From assembly GCF_004348985.1 (NCBI RefSeq), contig NZ_SMKW01000038.1, positions 27,654-91,653 of the forward strand: a DNA stretch of 64,000 bases, written 5' to 3'. This document shows positions 25,028 through 32,782 of this stretch, piece after piece (position 1 is the stretch's first letter; every line of letters starts with the position of its first letter). The notes under the pieces were generated by a model. It was not told the DNA's origin, ran no database searches, and saw only the letters and a list, made by a program, of their open reading frames with translations. The stretch is from Saccharopolyspora elongata (GTDB lineage Bacteria > Actinomycetota > Actinomycetes > Mycobacteriales > Pseudonocardiaceae). The translations under genes and the position numbers were made by a program.

Positions 25028-26368
25028 ATGCGTCGGAGCAAGGCGCTGTCCGCGTTCATCACCACCACCCTGGTCGTCGTGCTGGCCGCGTGCGGCGGAG
25101 GTGCGGCCGACGACCCCAACACGATCAGCGTCGCCTACCACCGGTACGGCAACACGTTGCAGGTCGACCAGTGGATGCAGCGGGTCAAGCAGCAGTACGA
25201 GCAGGCGCATCCGGGCAAGGTCGTGAAGCTGGATCCGGTGGTCGCGCCGGAGAGCGAGTACCTGTCGAAGCTGCAGCTGCGGATGCGCTCGCCGTCCACC
25301 GCACCGGACGTGCTCTACGAGGACAGCTTCAACGTGAACTCCGACGTAGCGGCCGGATACCTGGCGCCGCTGGACGACCGGCTCGCGCAGTGGCCCGACT
25401 GGGATAGCTACATCGACACCACCAAGCAGGCGGGCCGGGCGCAGGACGGCAAGACCTACGGCGTTCCGCTGGACACCGACACCCGCGGCCTCTGGTACAA
25501 CCGCGAGCTGTTCGCCGAGGTCGGGTTGCCCGCCGACTGGCGGCCTCGGACCTGGGACGACGTCCTCGCCGCCGCCCGGCAGGTCAAGCAGCGCCGCCCG
25601 GACGTCATCGCCATGGACCTCGCGCTGGGCAAGGCCGAGGGCGAGTCGGTGAGCATGCAGACCGTCGAAATGCTGTTGTACGGCACCGAAACCGGCACCC
25701 TCTACGACGACCGGCAGCAGAAGTGGATCGCGCCGAGCAGGGGTTTCGCCGATGCGATGGGCTTCCTGTCCACCGCGCTGGCCGAGGGACTGACGCAGAG
25801 CGGAGCGCAGATCGCCGATGCCCAGTACGACAAGGTGTTCCGCGACGACCTGACCCGCGAGGGCAAGGTCGCGATCCGGCTGGACGGCAGCTTCGCCTCC
25901 GGGAACTGGGTGGATTCCGGCTGGCAGGACTGGAGCCGGACGATGGCGGCGACGCCGATGCCCACCCAGCACGGGCAGCCGCCGGGCACGGTCACCCTCT
26001 CCGGCGGCTGGACGCTGGCGATCAGCTCGTCCAGCCGCAAGCAGGACGACGCGTTCGAGTTCATCAAGCAGGCGATGACCAAGGACAACGTCGTGGCCTA
26101 CACGGCAGCCAGCGGCAACCTGCCGGTCCGCGCGGACGCCGCCGCCGATCCGCGGGTGGTCGGCGCCAACCCGCTCAACGCGTTCTGGATCGGGCTGCTG
26201 GACAACACGCACTACCGGCCCGCCCAGCCGGAGTACCCGAAGGTCTCCGAGGCGATCCAGCAGTCGGTGCTCGACGTGGTGGCGGGCAAGCCGCCCGCCG
26301 AGGTCGCCGACCGCTGGTCGGAGCAGGTGTCGCGGATCGTGCAGCCGGCGAACACCCGGCCGGGCTGA
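25028..26368 (+). CDS. Sugar ABC transporter, substrate-binding lipoprotein
   Basis: 446 residues. The signal peptide ends in VVVLAAC with the lipobox Cys at residue 22. The rest is a family 1 extracellular solute-binding protein (NRELFAEVGLPADWRPRTWDD, the usual segment between lobes; LSGGWTLAISSSSRKQDDAFEFI). Members bind mono- or oligosaccharides or glycerol phosphate; the ligand is not readable. GGGAGG precedes the ATG. It is the first gene of a three-gene operon whose genes overlap by single bases. No ATP-binding protein is encoded here, so a shared MsiK-type ATPase probably drives it, as is usual in actinomycetes. Confidence 0.9.
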   Translation: MRRSKALSAFITTTLVVVLAACGGGAADDPNTISVAYHRYGNTLQVDQWMQRVKQQYEQAHPGKVVKLDPVVAPESEYLSKLQLRMRSPSTAPDVLYEDSFNVNSDVAAGYLAPLDDRLAQWPDWDSYIDTTKQAGRAQDGKTYGVPLDTDTRGLWYNRELFAEVGLPADWRPRTWDDVLAAARQVKQRRPDVIAMDLALGKAEGESVSMQTVEMLLYGTETGTLYDDRQQKWIAPSRGFADAMGFLSTALAEGLTQSGAQIADAQYDKVFRDDLTREGKVAIRLDGSFASGNWVDSGWQDWSRTMAATPMPTQHGQPPGTVTLSGGWTLAISSSSRKQDDAFEFIKQAMTKDNVVAYTAASGNLPVRADAAADPRVVGANPLNAFWIGLLDNTHYRPAQPEYPKVSEAIQQSVLDVVAGKPPAEVADRWSEQVSRIVQPANTRPG

Positions 26369-27252
26369 TGGCGGCGCGGGTGGGGCGCTGGCTGGTGCCG
26401 ATGGCCCCCGCGCTTCTGCTGCTCGGCCTGTTCGTCGCCGGTCCGATCCTGTGGAGCGGCTACGTCTCGCTCACCAACGCGGCGCTGACCGGGGCCGCGG
26501 CGACCGCGCCGGAGTTCATCGGGCTGGAGAACTTCCGGCGGCTGCTCACCGATCCGGCGCTGTGGCATTCGGCCTGGCTGACGGTGGTCTTCACGGTGGG
26601 CTCGGCGGTCATCGGGCAGAACTGCCTGGGCATGCTCATCGCCGTGCTGACGCAGCACCGGAGCCGCTGGGTGCGCAGCGCGGTCGGCACGGTCGTGGTG
26701 TCGGCGTGGGTGCTGCCGGAGCTCGTCGCGGCCTTCGCCGTGTACGCGTTCCTGAACGCCGACGGCACGCTGAACAGGCTGCTCACCGGGCTCGGGCTCG
26801 GCGCGCAGGACTGGCTCTACAGCGCGCCGATGGTGGCGGTGATCCTGGGCAACGTCTGGCGGGGCACCGCCTTCTCGATGCTGGTGTACCAGGCGTCGCT
26901 GTCGGAGGTGCCGACCGACCTGGTGGAGGCTGCGGAGGTCGACGGCGCCGGGGTGTTCCGCCGGTTCTGGCACGTCACGCTGCCGATCATCCGGCGGTCG
27001 GTGCTGACCAACCTGATGCTCATCACGCTGCAGACGATCGGGCTGTTCACGATGATCTACGTGCTGACCGCCGGCGGCCCGGGCGCCGCGACGCAGACGC
27101 TGCCGCTGCTGATGTACGACTCGGCGTTCGAGTTCGACGAGATCGGTTACGGCGCCGCGATCTCCCTGGTGCTGCTGCTGATCGGCGGCCTGTTCGCGGT
27201 CGTGTACGCCAAGAGCCTCAGGGAGCCGGGAAACTGGCGGGAAGGTGCCTGA
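26368..27252 (+). CDS. Sugar ABC transporter, permease (MalF type)
   Basis: 294 residues with six predicted transmembrane helices and the binding-protein-dependent transport EAA loop VEAAEVDGAGVFRRFWHVTLP. The first helix (LVPMAPALLLLGLFVAGPIL) and the phrase FIGLENFRRLLTDP are typical for MalF/UgpA-like permeases. The ATG shares one base with the TGA of the binding-protein gene (TGATG), so I took this start instead of longer in-frame options. It pairs with the next gene product to form the channel. Confidence 0.92.
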   Translation: MAARVGRWLVPMAPALLLLGLFVAGPILWSGYVSLTNAALTGAAATAPEFIGLENFRRLLTDPALWHSAWLTVVFTVGSAVIGQNCLGMLIAVLTQHRSRWVRSAVGTVVVSAWVLPELVAAFAVYAFLNADGTLNRLLTGLGLGAQDWLYSAPMVAVILGNVWRGTAFSMLVYQASLSEVPTDLVEAAEVDGAGVFRRFWHVTLPIIRRSVLTNLMLITLQTIGLFTMIYVLTAGGPGAATQTLPLLMYDSAFEFDEIGYGAAISLVLLLIGGLFAVVYAKSLREPGNWREGA

Positions 27253-28091
27253 TGGCCTCGGTGACCTCCGCCCGGCGGCGCTCGGTGTCCACTGTGGTCA
27301 ACCTGGTGCTCGCGGCCATCGCCCTGGCGTTCCTGGCTCCGCTGCTGTGGCTGGTCACGGCCGCGTTCGACGCCGACGCGCCGCTGGCGGCGCAGCTGCC
27401 CGCCGCGCTCACCCTGGACAACTTCGGCCAGGTGCTCGACTGGGAGACCAGCGTTCGTCCACTGTGGAACGGATTGCTGATGAGCGGCGGTGCGGCGCTG
27501 ATCTCGGTGGTCGCCGCGGTGCTGTGCGCCTATCCGCTGTCGCGCTACCAGCTGCGGTTCCGGCGGCCCTTCCTGTACGTCGTGCTGTTCGCCTCCGGCC
27601 TGCCGATGACCGCGGTGATGGTCCCGGTGTACAGCATGTTCGTGCGGCTGGAGCTGATCGACTCGATGTTCGGCACCACCCTGTTCCTGGCGGCGACGTC
27701 GCTGCCGATCGCGATCTGGATGACGAAGAACTTCATGGACGGCGTCCCGATCGAGCTGGAGGAGGCGGCGTGGGTGGACGGCGCGTCGGCGATGCAGGCG
27801 CTGCGCGCGGTGGTGCTGCCGCTGATCGTGCCCGGCATGGCGGTGGTCGCGATCTTCACGTTCATCACCGCGTGGGGCAACTTCTTCGTGCCGTTCGTCC
27901 TGCTGCTGGACCCGGCGAAGCAGCCCGCATCGGTGGGCGTGTTCACCTTCTTCGGCCAGGGCGGCCTGATCGCCTACGGCCAGCTGGCGGCCTACTCGAT
28001 CCTCTACACGGCCCCGGTGATCGCCCTGTACGTGATCGTCGGCCGAACCCTCGGCGGCGCCTTCAACCTGGCAGGAGCCATCAAGCACTGA
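27252..28091 (+). CDS. Sugar ABC transporter, permease (MalG type)
   Basis: 279 residues, six transmembrane helices, EAA loop LEEAAWVDGASAMQALRAVVLP and the MalG-type mid-segment GLPMTAVMVPVYSMF. The start codon overlaps the previous stop (TGATG). Together with the MalF-type subunit it imports the sugar delivered by the lipoprotein. The operon ends here; a perfect family C hairpin begins 9 bp after the stop. Confidence 0.92.
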   Translation: MASVTSARRRSVSTVVNLVLAAIALAFLAPLLWLVTAAFDADAPLAAQLPAALTLDNFGQVLDWETSVRPLWNGLLMSGGAALISVVAAVLCAYPLSRYQLRFRRPFLYVVLFASGLPMTAVMVPVYSMFVRLELIDSMFGTTLFLAATSLPIAIWMTKNFMDGVPIELEEAAWVDGASAMQALRAVVLPLIVPGMAVVAIFTFITAWGNFFVPFVLLLDPAKQPASVGVFTFFGQGGLIAYGQLAAYSILYTAPVIALYVIVGRTLGGAFNLAGAIKH

Positions 28092-28099
28092 TCCGTTCG

Positions 28100-28147
28100 C
28101 CGCAATTTCCATTGAAATCGAAGGTTCAATTTCAATGGAAATTGCGG
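28100..28147. terminator. Perfect 19-bp-stem hairpin, palindrome family C (copy 2)
   Basis: Arms 28100-28118 and 28129-28147 are exact reverse complements around a 10-nt loop. It uses the same AT-rich words as 10540-10587 (CAATTTCCATTGAAAT) but in reverse arm order. It lies between converging genes and is probably a bidirectional terminator. Confidence 0.7.
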
Positions 28148-28179
28148 GAAGGGGGCGGCGCCGATGCCTGGCGGGACCG

Positions 28180-30003
28180 TCAAGCACCGACCCGCCGCAT
28201 GACAGCGGCGACCGCGGCTGGGTGGGTGAGCTGCGGGTTGTGCCCAGCGCCGGGGATGGTGGTGACGGTGGCCGATCCCGGGGCGCTGATCAGCGGATCC
28301 TGTTGCCCGGCAACGATGTGGACCGAGGCGTCGCTGAGCAGGGCGCGGAGGGCGGCGCGTTCCTCAGGCCGGTTCGCGTCCCTGAGCCAGCGGCCGGTGC
28401 GGCGGGCGACGCCAGGTCGCCGCAGCTGGGCGACGGCGCTCGCAACGGCTTGGCGGGCTTCGGCGGGCGGGGCGACGCCGAGGAGCGCAGCCGTGAGGTG
28501 CGGGACGGAGATCCGCTTTAGCAGCGGCGCGGCGAGCGCGCGGAGCAGCTTCGAGGCTTCCGCCTGGAGGAAGTAGGGCGAAACCAGGAGCACGCCTGCG
28601 ATGCGGTCGGGATGTGCGGCGGCGAAGCGCAGTGCCGGCGCGGTGGCCGCCGAGTGGGCGACGATCACGGGCCGGGTTCGCACGGGTGCCAACAGGTCCG
28701 CGAGCCAGTCCGGCGGCGTGGCTCCGGTCGGGGCCGAGCGGCCGAGGCCCGGCAGGTCGGGGACCAGGGCGCGAGAGTCCCCCAGCTCGCCGAGCACGCC
28801 CCGCCAGGACTCGCCGTCGAGCGGAAGCCCGTGCAGGAGCACGAAATCGGGCGAGGTCCAGTCGCCGGCGAGGTAGGTCCGGGAGCCTGCGATGTCGTGG
28901 AAGCCGCCGGGGAGCGCGGCGGAAGTCGCGCCGAACCGGTCCGCCACGAGCCGGTCCGCCCAGCGGCGCAGTGCGGTCCCGGCGGGTGGCTGCCGGAGTC
29001 CGGCGGCTTCGGCGACCCGGTCCGCCGAAGCGGTGTCGTAGCGGTCCTCGACCAGGAAGTCCAATGTTTCCGGGTCGGCGCCGGTCAGCGCGGTCGGGAG
29101 GCGGCGGACCAGGGACACCGGCACGCGGGTCCGCGGTGCGCGCACGCCCAGGTGGTCGGCGAGCATCCGGACCACGTCGGACAGGCCCGGGGTGTCCGCG
29201 TCGAGCACCCAGTGCCGGCCGCCGGGCTCCGGGTCGTGTTCGGGGACGGCGGCCATGAACCTCGCGAAGTGGTCCACGGTCACGACGGGGACGAAAGTGC
29301 GCGCGGTTCCGGGCAATGCGGGCAGCCGCCCGGTCCACAGCTGGCGGACCAGTTCGGCCAGGCCGATGTACTGGCCGGCCTCGCCGGTGGACGAGTGGCC
29401 GATCACGCTGCTGGGATTCACCACCGTCAGCGGGACCGCCAGCCGGGCGGCGACGACGCGCACGGCCGCATCCGCCTCGAACTTGGAGCCCTCGTAAGCG
29501 CCCTTGTCCCGGTAGAGCGCCGCGAGTTCGGCCTCGGGGAGGGGATACCGCGCCTGCCGGTCCAGCCCCACCCGATAGCCCGACACGTGGACCAGCCTGC
29601 GCAGATCGCGGCGGGCGGCGGCCCAGTGCAGCACGTTGAGGGCGCCCTCGACGTTGACCGCCCTGGCTTCCTCGCGCTGCAGCCCGAACCGGTAGAGGGC
29701 GGCGGTGTTGAAGACGTCCCGCACACCGGCGAGTCGCTCGTCGTCGGCTGAGCTGAGCCCCAGGCCGGGACCACCGGTGAGATCACCGGCGACGACCACG
29801 AGCCGGTCGTCGGCCGCGCCGCGATCGCGCAGCCACCCGCGCAACTCCGCCTCCCGGCTCATCCCGCCGCGCTCCCGGAGGACGGCCGCGACCGTGCGGC
29901 CCTGGTCCAGCAGGTGCAGCACGGTCCACCGGCCGATGAACCCGGTCGCGCCGAACACCACCGTGTCCGGCGCCCTGTCGGTCCTACCGCTCTCGATCAC
30001 CAT
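28180..30003 (-). CDS. SDR-alpha/beta-hydrolase fusion protein
   Basis: 607 residues in two parts. Residues 1-~345 form an extended SDR/NAD-epimerase domain: VVFGATGFIGRWTVLHLL (NAD(P) site), NTAALYRFG, VHVSGYRVG and a YEGSKFEAD stretch (Tyr-x3-Lys). Residues ~360-607 form an alpha/beta hydrolase: DFVLLHGLPLDGESW (oxyanion region), VPDLPGLGRS, IVAHSAATAPALRF (nucleophile elbow, Ser in AHSAA) and GAGHNPQLTHP (catalytic His). The two activities may act in sequence on a lipid-like substrate, but this is a guess. I start at the ATG at 30003, just downstream of the palindrome TAGACCGGTCTA; an open extension to 30453 crosses that operator and two repeats. Confidence 0.78.
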   Translation of the reverse strand: MVIESGRTDRAPDTVVFGATGFIGRWTVLHLLDQGRTVAAVLRERGGMSREAELRGWLRDRGAADDRLVVVAGDLTGGPGLGLSSADDERLAGVRDVFNTAALYRFGLQREEARAVNVEGALNVLHWAAARRDLRRLVHVSGYRVGLDRQARYPLPEAELAALYRDKGAYEGSKFEADAAVRVVAARLAVPLTVVNPSSVIGHSSTGEAGQYIGLAELVRQLWTGRLPALPGTARTFVPVVTVDHFARFMAAVPEHDPEPGGRHWVLDADTPGLSDVVRMLADHLGVRAPRTRVPVSLVRRLPTALTGADPETLDFLVEDRYDTASADRVAEAAGLRQPPAGTALRRWADRLVADRFGATSAALPGGFHDIAGSRTYLAGDWTSPDFVLLHGLPLDGESWRGVLGELGDSRALVPDLPGLGRSAPTGATPPDWLADLLAPVRTRPVIVAHSAATAPALRFAAAHPDRIAGVLLVSPYFLQAEASKLLRALAAPLLKRISVPHLTAALLGVAPPAEARQAVASAVAQLRRPGVARRTGRWLRDANRPEERAALRALLSDASVHIVAGQQDPLISAPGSATVTTIPGAGHNPQLTHPAAVAAVMRRVGA

Positions 30004-30014
30004 GCGGAAAAAAC

Positions 30015-30026
30015 TAGACCGGTCTA
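30015..30026 (-). promoter_or_regulatory. TetR-type operator palindrome upstream of SDR-hydrolase fusion
   Basis: TAGACCGGTCTA is a perfect 12-bp palindrome 12 bp before the start codon. Palindromes of this exact style are bound by many TetR-family repressors in actinomycetes. The local sequence (GTAGACCGGTCTAGTTTTTT on the minus strand) is unusually AT-rich, as a promoter would be. No tetR gene is adjacent. Confidence 0.6.
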
Positions 30027-30080
30027 CATATTTTGTCCAGCACTCGACGCCGAGCTCCCCTGCCATCGGGAGCGGCACCG

Positions 30081-30104
30081 CGCCGGTTTCGCGCGAAACC
30101 GGCG
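30081..30104. repeat. Perfect 24-bp palindrome, family B (pair 2, first copy)
   Basis: CGCCGGTTTCGC and its reverse complement. The core is the same as at 10367-10392. Centre-to-centre distance to the next copy is 41 bp. Confidence 0.65.
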
Positions 30105-30117
30105 GATCTCGTGAGGG

Positions 30118-30149
30118 GTGGCGGCGGTTTCGCGCGAAACCGCCGCCAC
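30118..30149. repeat. Perfect 32-bp palindrome, family B (pair 2, second copy)
   Basis: GTGGCGGCGGTTTCGC is followed directly by its exact reverse complement. It ends 8 bp before the stop codon of the sigma-factor relic on the minus strand, so it lies at that unit's 3' end. Confidence 0.7.
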
Positions 30150-30157
30150 CGGAGCTC

Positions 30158-30349
30158 CTACCGCCCGCCCGGAACCTGGCCGATCCCGTCGACCACGCCC
30201 CGCTCCAGCACGGCCTTCGTCTCCACGAAGGCGAACGGGACGCCATCGGGCGTCCACCCCCTTCCTGTCCGGCTGCGGTCGCGGGTTCCGCCGCCGTCGA
30301 ATAGCCGCGCGAATGCGGCCGGATCCCCGGCTCGCACCCGGCTGCGCAA
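30158..30349 (-). pseudogene. Relic joining the start of an ECF sigma factor to the end of a CU044_5270-type protein
   Basis: The 63-codon frame begins LRSRVRAGDPAAFARLFDGG, which is the usual N-terminus of an actinomycete ECF sigma-70 factor (region 2 start). It then jumps to GWTPDGVPFAFVETKAVLERG and VVDGIGQVP, which resembles the C-terminal end of CU044_5270-family proteins normally encoded just after such sigma factors. An in-frame deletion of about 1.5 kb or more spanning the two genes would explain it. GGGAGAGACA precedes the TTG start. I infer a dead remnant; a functional micro-protein is less likely. Confidence 0.55.
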
Positions 30350-30394
30350 TGTCTCTCCCGCGCCCAGTCCTGTCCGCGGCGACCCCCGAGTTCC

Positions 30395-30412
30395 AGGTGA
30401 TCCGGATCACCT
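30395..30412. promoter_or_regulatory. 18-bp perfect palindrome upstream of sigma-factor relic
   Basis: AGGTGATCC joined to GGATCACCT. It lies 46 bp before the relic's start codon, between that gene and the divergent S33 peptidase gene. It could be an operator left from the original locus, or it could now act on the peptidase gene. Confidence 0.5.
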
Positions 30413-30612
30413 TTCGAAGCCGGGGTGTGATTTCCCGAGAAATCGAGGTTCATCGGCGTGAACGTACATTTCTCGAGGAATTGCGTTCCTGCGGCCGGAA
30501 GCTCCTGACATTTGTCACGGATAGTTTCGACAAGCGGCAGTACCCCGCTCTTGTGTTCACCTGATCGAATGATCTTGCAGCTTTAAGTGAACGCAACGTG
30601 AGAGGGGACCCG

Positions 30613-32241
30613 ATGCGAAAATCCTTGCGCGCGTTAGGGGTTACCGCAGCCCTGGGGGTGCTGCTGGTCGCCGCTCAGCCCGCCCTCGCCCAGCAGGCGC
30701 CACCCCAGCCGCCGTTCGAGGTGCCGGCGAAATTCGCGCAACAGCGGATCCAGTGGGCACCGTGCTTCCCGCCCGAACTCCCGCCGGACCTGCCGCCGGG
30801 ATCCGAGCGACTCCAGTGCGGCACCATGACCGCGCCGATGGACTGGCACAACCCGAACAACGGCAAGGAAATCAGCATCGCCGTCACCCAGCTGTCGCCC
30901 GCCGACGGCCCCAGTGACCGCGCGCTGTTCACCAACCCCGGCGGACCCGGCGGCGCGGGCCTCGGCATGCCGCTGGCGATGCTCACCATGGGCATCCCCG
31001 AGGTGATGGACGCCTTCGACGTCTACGGCATCGACGTGCGCGGCACTGGGAACAGCAGCACCGTCTCCTGTGGACCGCAGGAGGCGGTGCCCGGGATGGA
31101 CGTCCGGGATCGCAGCCCGGAGAGCATCAGGGCGCTGATGGACATGACCCGGCAGCTCGCCGCCGACTGCCAGGAGCACAGCGGCGAGCTCGGCCGCTAC
31201 GTCACCACCGAGCAGACGGTGGCCGACTTCGACCTGCTCCGCCAGGTCGAGCAGCGCGAGAAGATCAACTGGTATGGCGTCTCGGGCGGCACCTGGCTCG
31301 GCGCCTACCTGGCCACCTACTTCCCGCAGTCGGTGGACAAGGTGGTGCTCGACTCGAACGCCGAGTTCACCGGCAACTGGCAGGAGGTCTTCGGCTGGCA
31401 GCCGATGGCCTTCGAGCGCCGCTGGCGCGAGGACGTGCTGCCCTGGCTGGCCGCGCACGACGCGACCTACCACCTGGGCACCGATCCGCAGCAGGTCCAG
31501 GCCACTGTGGACGAACTGCGCGCGGCGCTGAAGGCGAATCCGCTGCCGTCGCCGGACGGCCCGCCGGTCGACCACGCCGCGCTCGACAACCTGGTGGTGC
31601 AGAGCATGTACTCGAAGTTCGCGTTCCCGCGGCTGGGCGGCACGCTCGCGGCGCTGCGGGACGGCGCGGGCGAGGTCGCCCCGGTGCTCGCGCAGGCGCG
31701 GGCCCGCACCATGCCGATGCAGGCCGATCCGAACGACAGCATGGCGGCGACGTTGTACTCGATCCGCTGCAACGACACGCAGTTCCGGGGCTCCCCCGAG
31801 TCGGTGGTGGCGCGGTCCGGTGTCGAGGGGCGGCTGTTCCCGACCATGGGCTACTACTCGATCGTGCAGCCGTGCGTGTTCTGGGAGCGCCCGGACGTGA
31901 ACCTGCCGAAGCCCACGGGCAAGGGCCTCCCGCCGGTGCTCATGCTCCAGTCGGAGAACGACCCGGCGACAGCGTGGGAAGGCGCGGAGGTCGCGCACCG
32001 GAAGTTCCAGGGCTCGCGGATGATCACCGTCCGCGGCGAAGGCGACCACGGGGTCTTCGGCATCGGCAACGCCTGCGTGGACGACGCGACCACGGCGTAC
32101 CTGCTCGACGGCGTGGTGCCCGGGCGCGACCTGACCTGTCAGGGCACTCCGGCGCCGGAGCCGGCGGGGACGCGCAGCCTCGAGTCCGGCGGCCGGAGCC
32201 TGCTGGACGAGCTGGACCGGCTGTCGGGCGTGCTCGGCTGA
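30613..32241 (+). CDS. Secreted alpha/beta-hydrolase, S33 tripeptidyl aminopeptidase-like
   Basis: 542 residues. A Sec signal peptide (ALGVTAALGVLLVAAQPALA) is followed by an S33-type hydrolase: TNPGGPGGAGL (oxyanion segment), YGIDVRGTGNSS, nucleophile elbow NWYGVSGGTWLGAYLA, PVLMLQSENDPATAW (acid Asp) and GEGDHGVF (catalytic His). The C-terminal TAP-like part has CVDDATTAYLLDG. Streptomyces relatives remove tripeptides from extracellular proteins. GAGAGGGGACCCG precedes the ATG at 30613; an upstream GTG at 30598 would put the ribosome-binding site inside the coding sequence. Single-gene unit. Confidence 0.88.
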   Translation: MRKSLRALGVTAALGVLLVAAQPALAQQAPPQPPFEVPAKFAQQRIQWAPCFPPELPPDLPPGSERLQCGTMTAPMDWHNPNNGKEISIAVTQLSPADGPSDRALFTNPGGPGGAGLGMPLAMLTMGIPEVMDAFDVYGIDVRGTGNSSTVSCGPQEAVPGMDVRDRSPESIRALMDMTRQLAADCQEHSGELGRYVTTEQTVADFDLLRQVEQREKINWYGVSGGTWLGAYLATYFPQSVDKVVLDSNAEFTGNWQEVFGWQPMAFERRWREDVLPWLAAHDATYHLGTDPQQVQATVDELRAALKANPLPSPDGPPVDHAALDNLVVQSMYSKFAFPRLGGTLAALRDGAGEVAPVLAQARARTMPMQADPNDSMAATLYSIRCNDTQFRGSPESVVARSGVEGRLFPTMGYYSIVQPCVFWERPDVNLPKPTGKGLPPVLMLQSENDPATAWEGAEVAHRKFQGSRMITVRGEGDHGVFGIGNACVDDATTAYLLDGVVPGRDLTCQGTPAPEPAGTRSLESGGRSLLDELDRLSGVLG

Positions 32242-32335
32242 TCTCGGAAAAAGGCTTGGCGTAGCGCAAAAAGCTCGCGGGCGGGGAGTGGATTCGATCC
32301 GCTCGCCGCCCGCGGGCCGTTGAGACGCCTTGCAC

Positions 32336-32500
32336 TCATCGCAGTTGTGGCCTCCTCCGGATCGGAATGGTGTCCCGGTGCAGCCGGTCGATCTCACCGG
32401 CCTCCGACTGCTCGTCGACTTCGGCGTCCTCCCTGCGCAGCGAAACGAACACCGCAGCGACCGCGATCAGGGACAACGCCAACATGGCCAGATCAGCCAT
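32336..32500 (-). CDS. Small single-pass membrane protein
   Basis: 54 residues: a short start (MADL), one hydrophobic helix (AMLALSLIAVAAVFVSL) and a charged tail (RREDAEVDEQSEAG, IPIRRRPQLR). The ATG at 32500 has GAGGGGGTGTGTC in front, which supports it over an earlier in-frame start at 32554. No family recognised. It converges with the peptidase gene and lies downstream of the pckG terminator. Confidence 0.5.
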   Translation of the reverse strand: MADLAMLALSLIAVAAVFVSLRREDAEVDEQSEAGEIDRLHRDTIPIRRRPQLR

Positions 32501-32641
32501 GACACACCCCCTCGTATCGGCGCGCCGTTTTCGGCGGTAATCACTGGGACGCACACAGTGTCCGCTGGGTTGCTGATCGTTTGAAATCCCCGGATCTGCT
32601 CCCCCGGGCTGCGTAGATCCACCTGTCGGCGAAAACGAAAA

Positions 32642-32685
32642 CGGCGTTTCCCCGAAAGAGCTTCAGCTCTCTTGGGGAAACGCCG
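32642..32685 (-). terminator. Intrinsic terminator of pckG
   Basis: CGGCGTTTCCCC pairs with GGGGAAACGCCG, and a second inner stem AGAGCT/AGCTCT closes the loop. On the minus strand the hairpin is followed by TTTTCGTTTT. It lies about 97 bp after the pckG stop. Confidence 0.85.
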
Positions 32686-32782
32686 CACGAATGCGCACAC
32701 TGCGCCGGAGCTCCGCGCCGGACGGGTGGACGCGAAGCTTCCCACGTCGCTTCGCGAATCCACCCGTCCGGGGGTCGCTCGG

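Noticed and set aside
30422..30437. Noc-like binding site (ATTTCCCGAGAAAT)
   Set aside because: It resembles the Bacillus Noc site with one mismatch, but Noc is not known in actinomycetes and a 14-bp near-palindrome can occur by chance.
30004..30453. N-terminal extension of the SDR-hydrolase fusion (open frame to 30453)
   Set aside because: It would run through the TetR-type palindrome, both family B palindromes and the sigma-factor relic, and its translation is Arg/Pro/Ser-rich with no family resemblance. The SDR fold starts naturally at the ATG at 30003.
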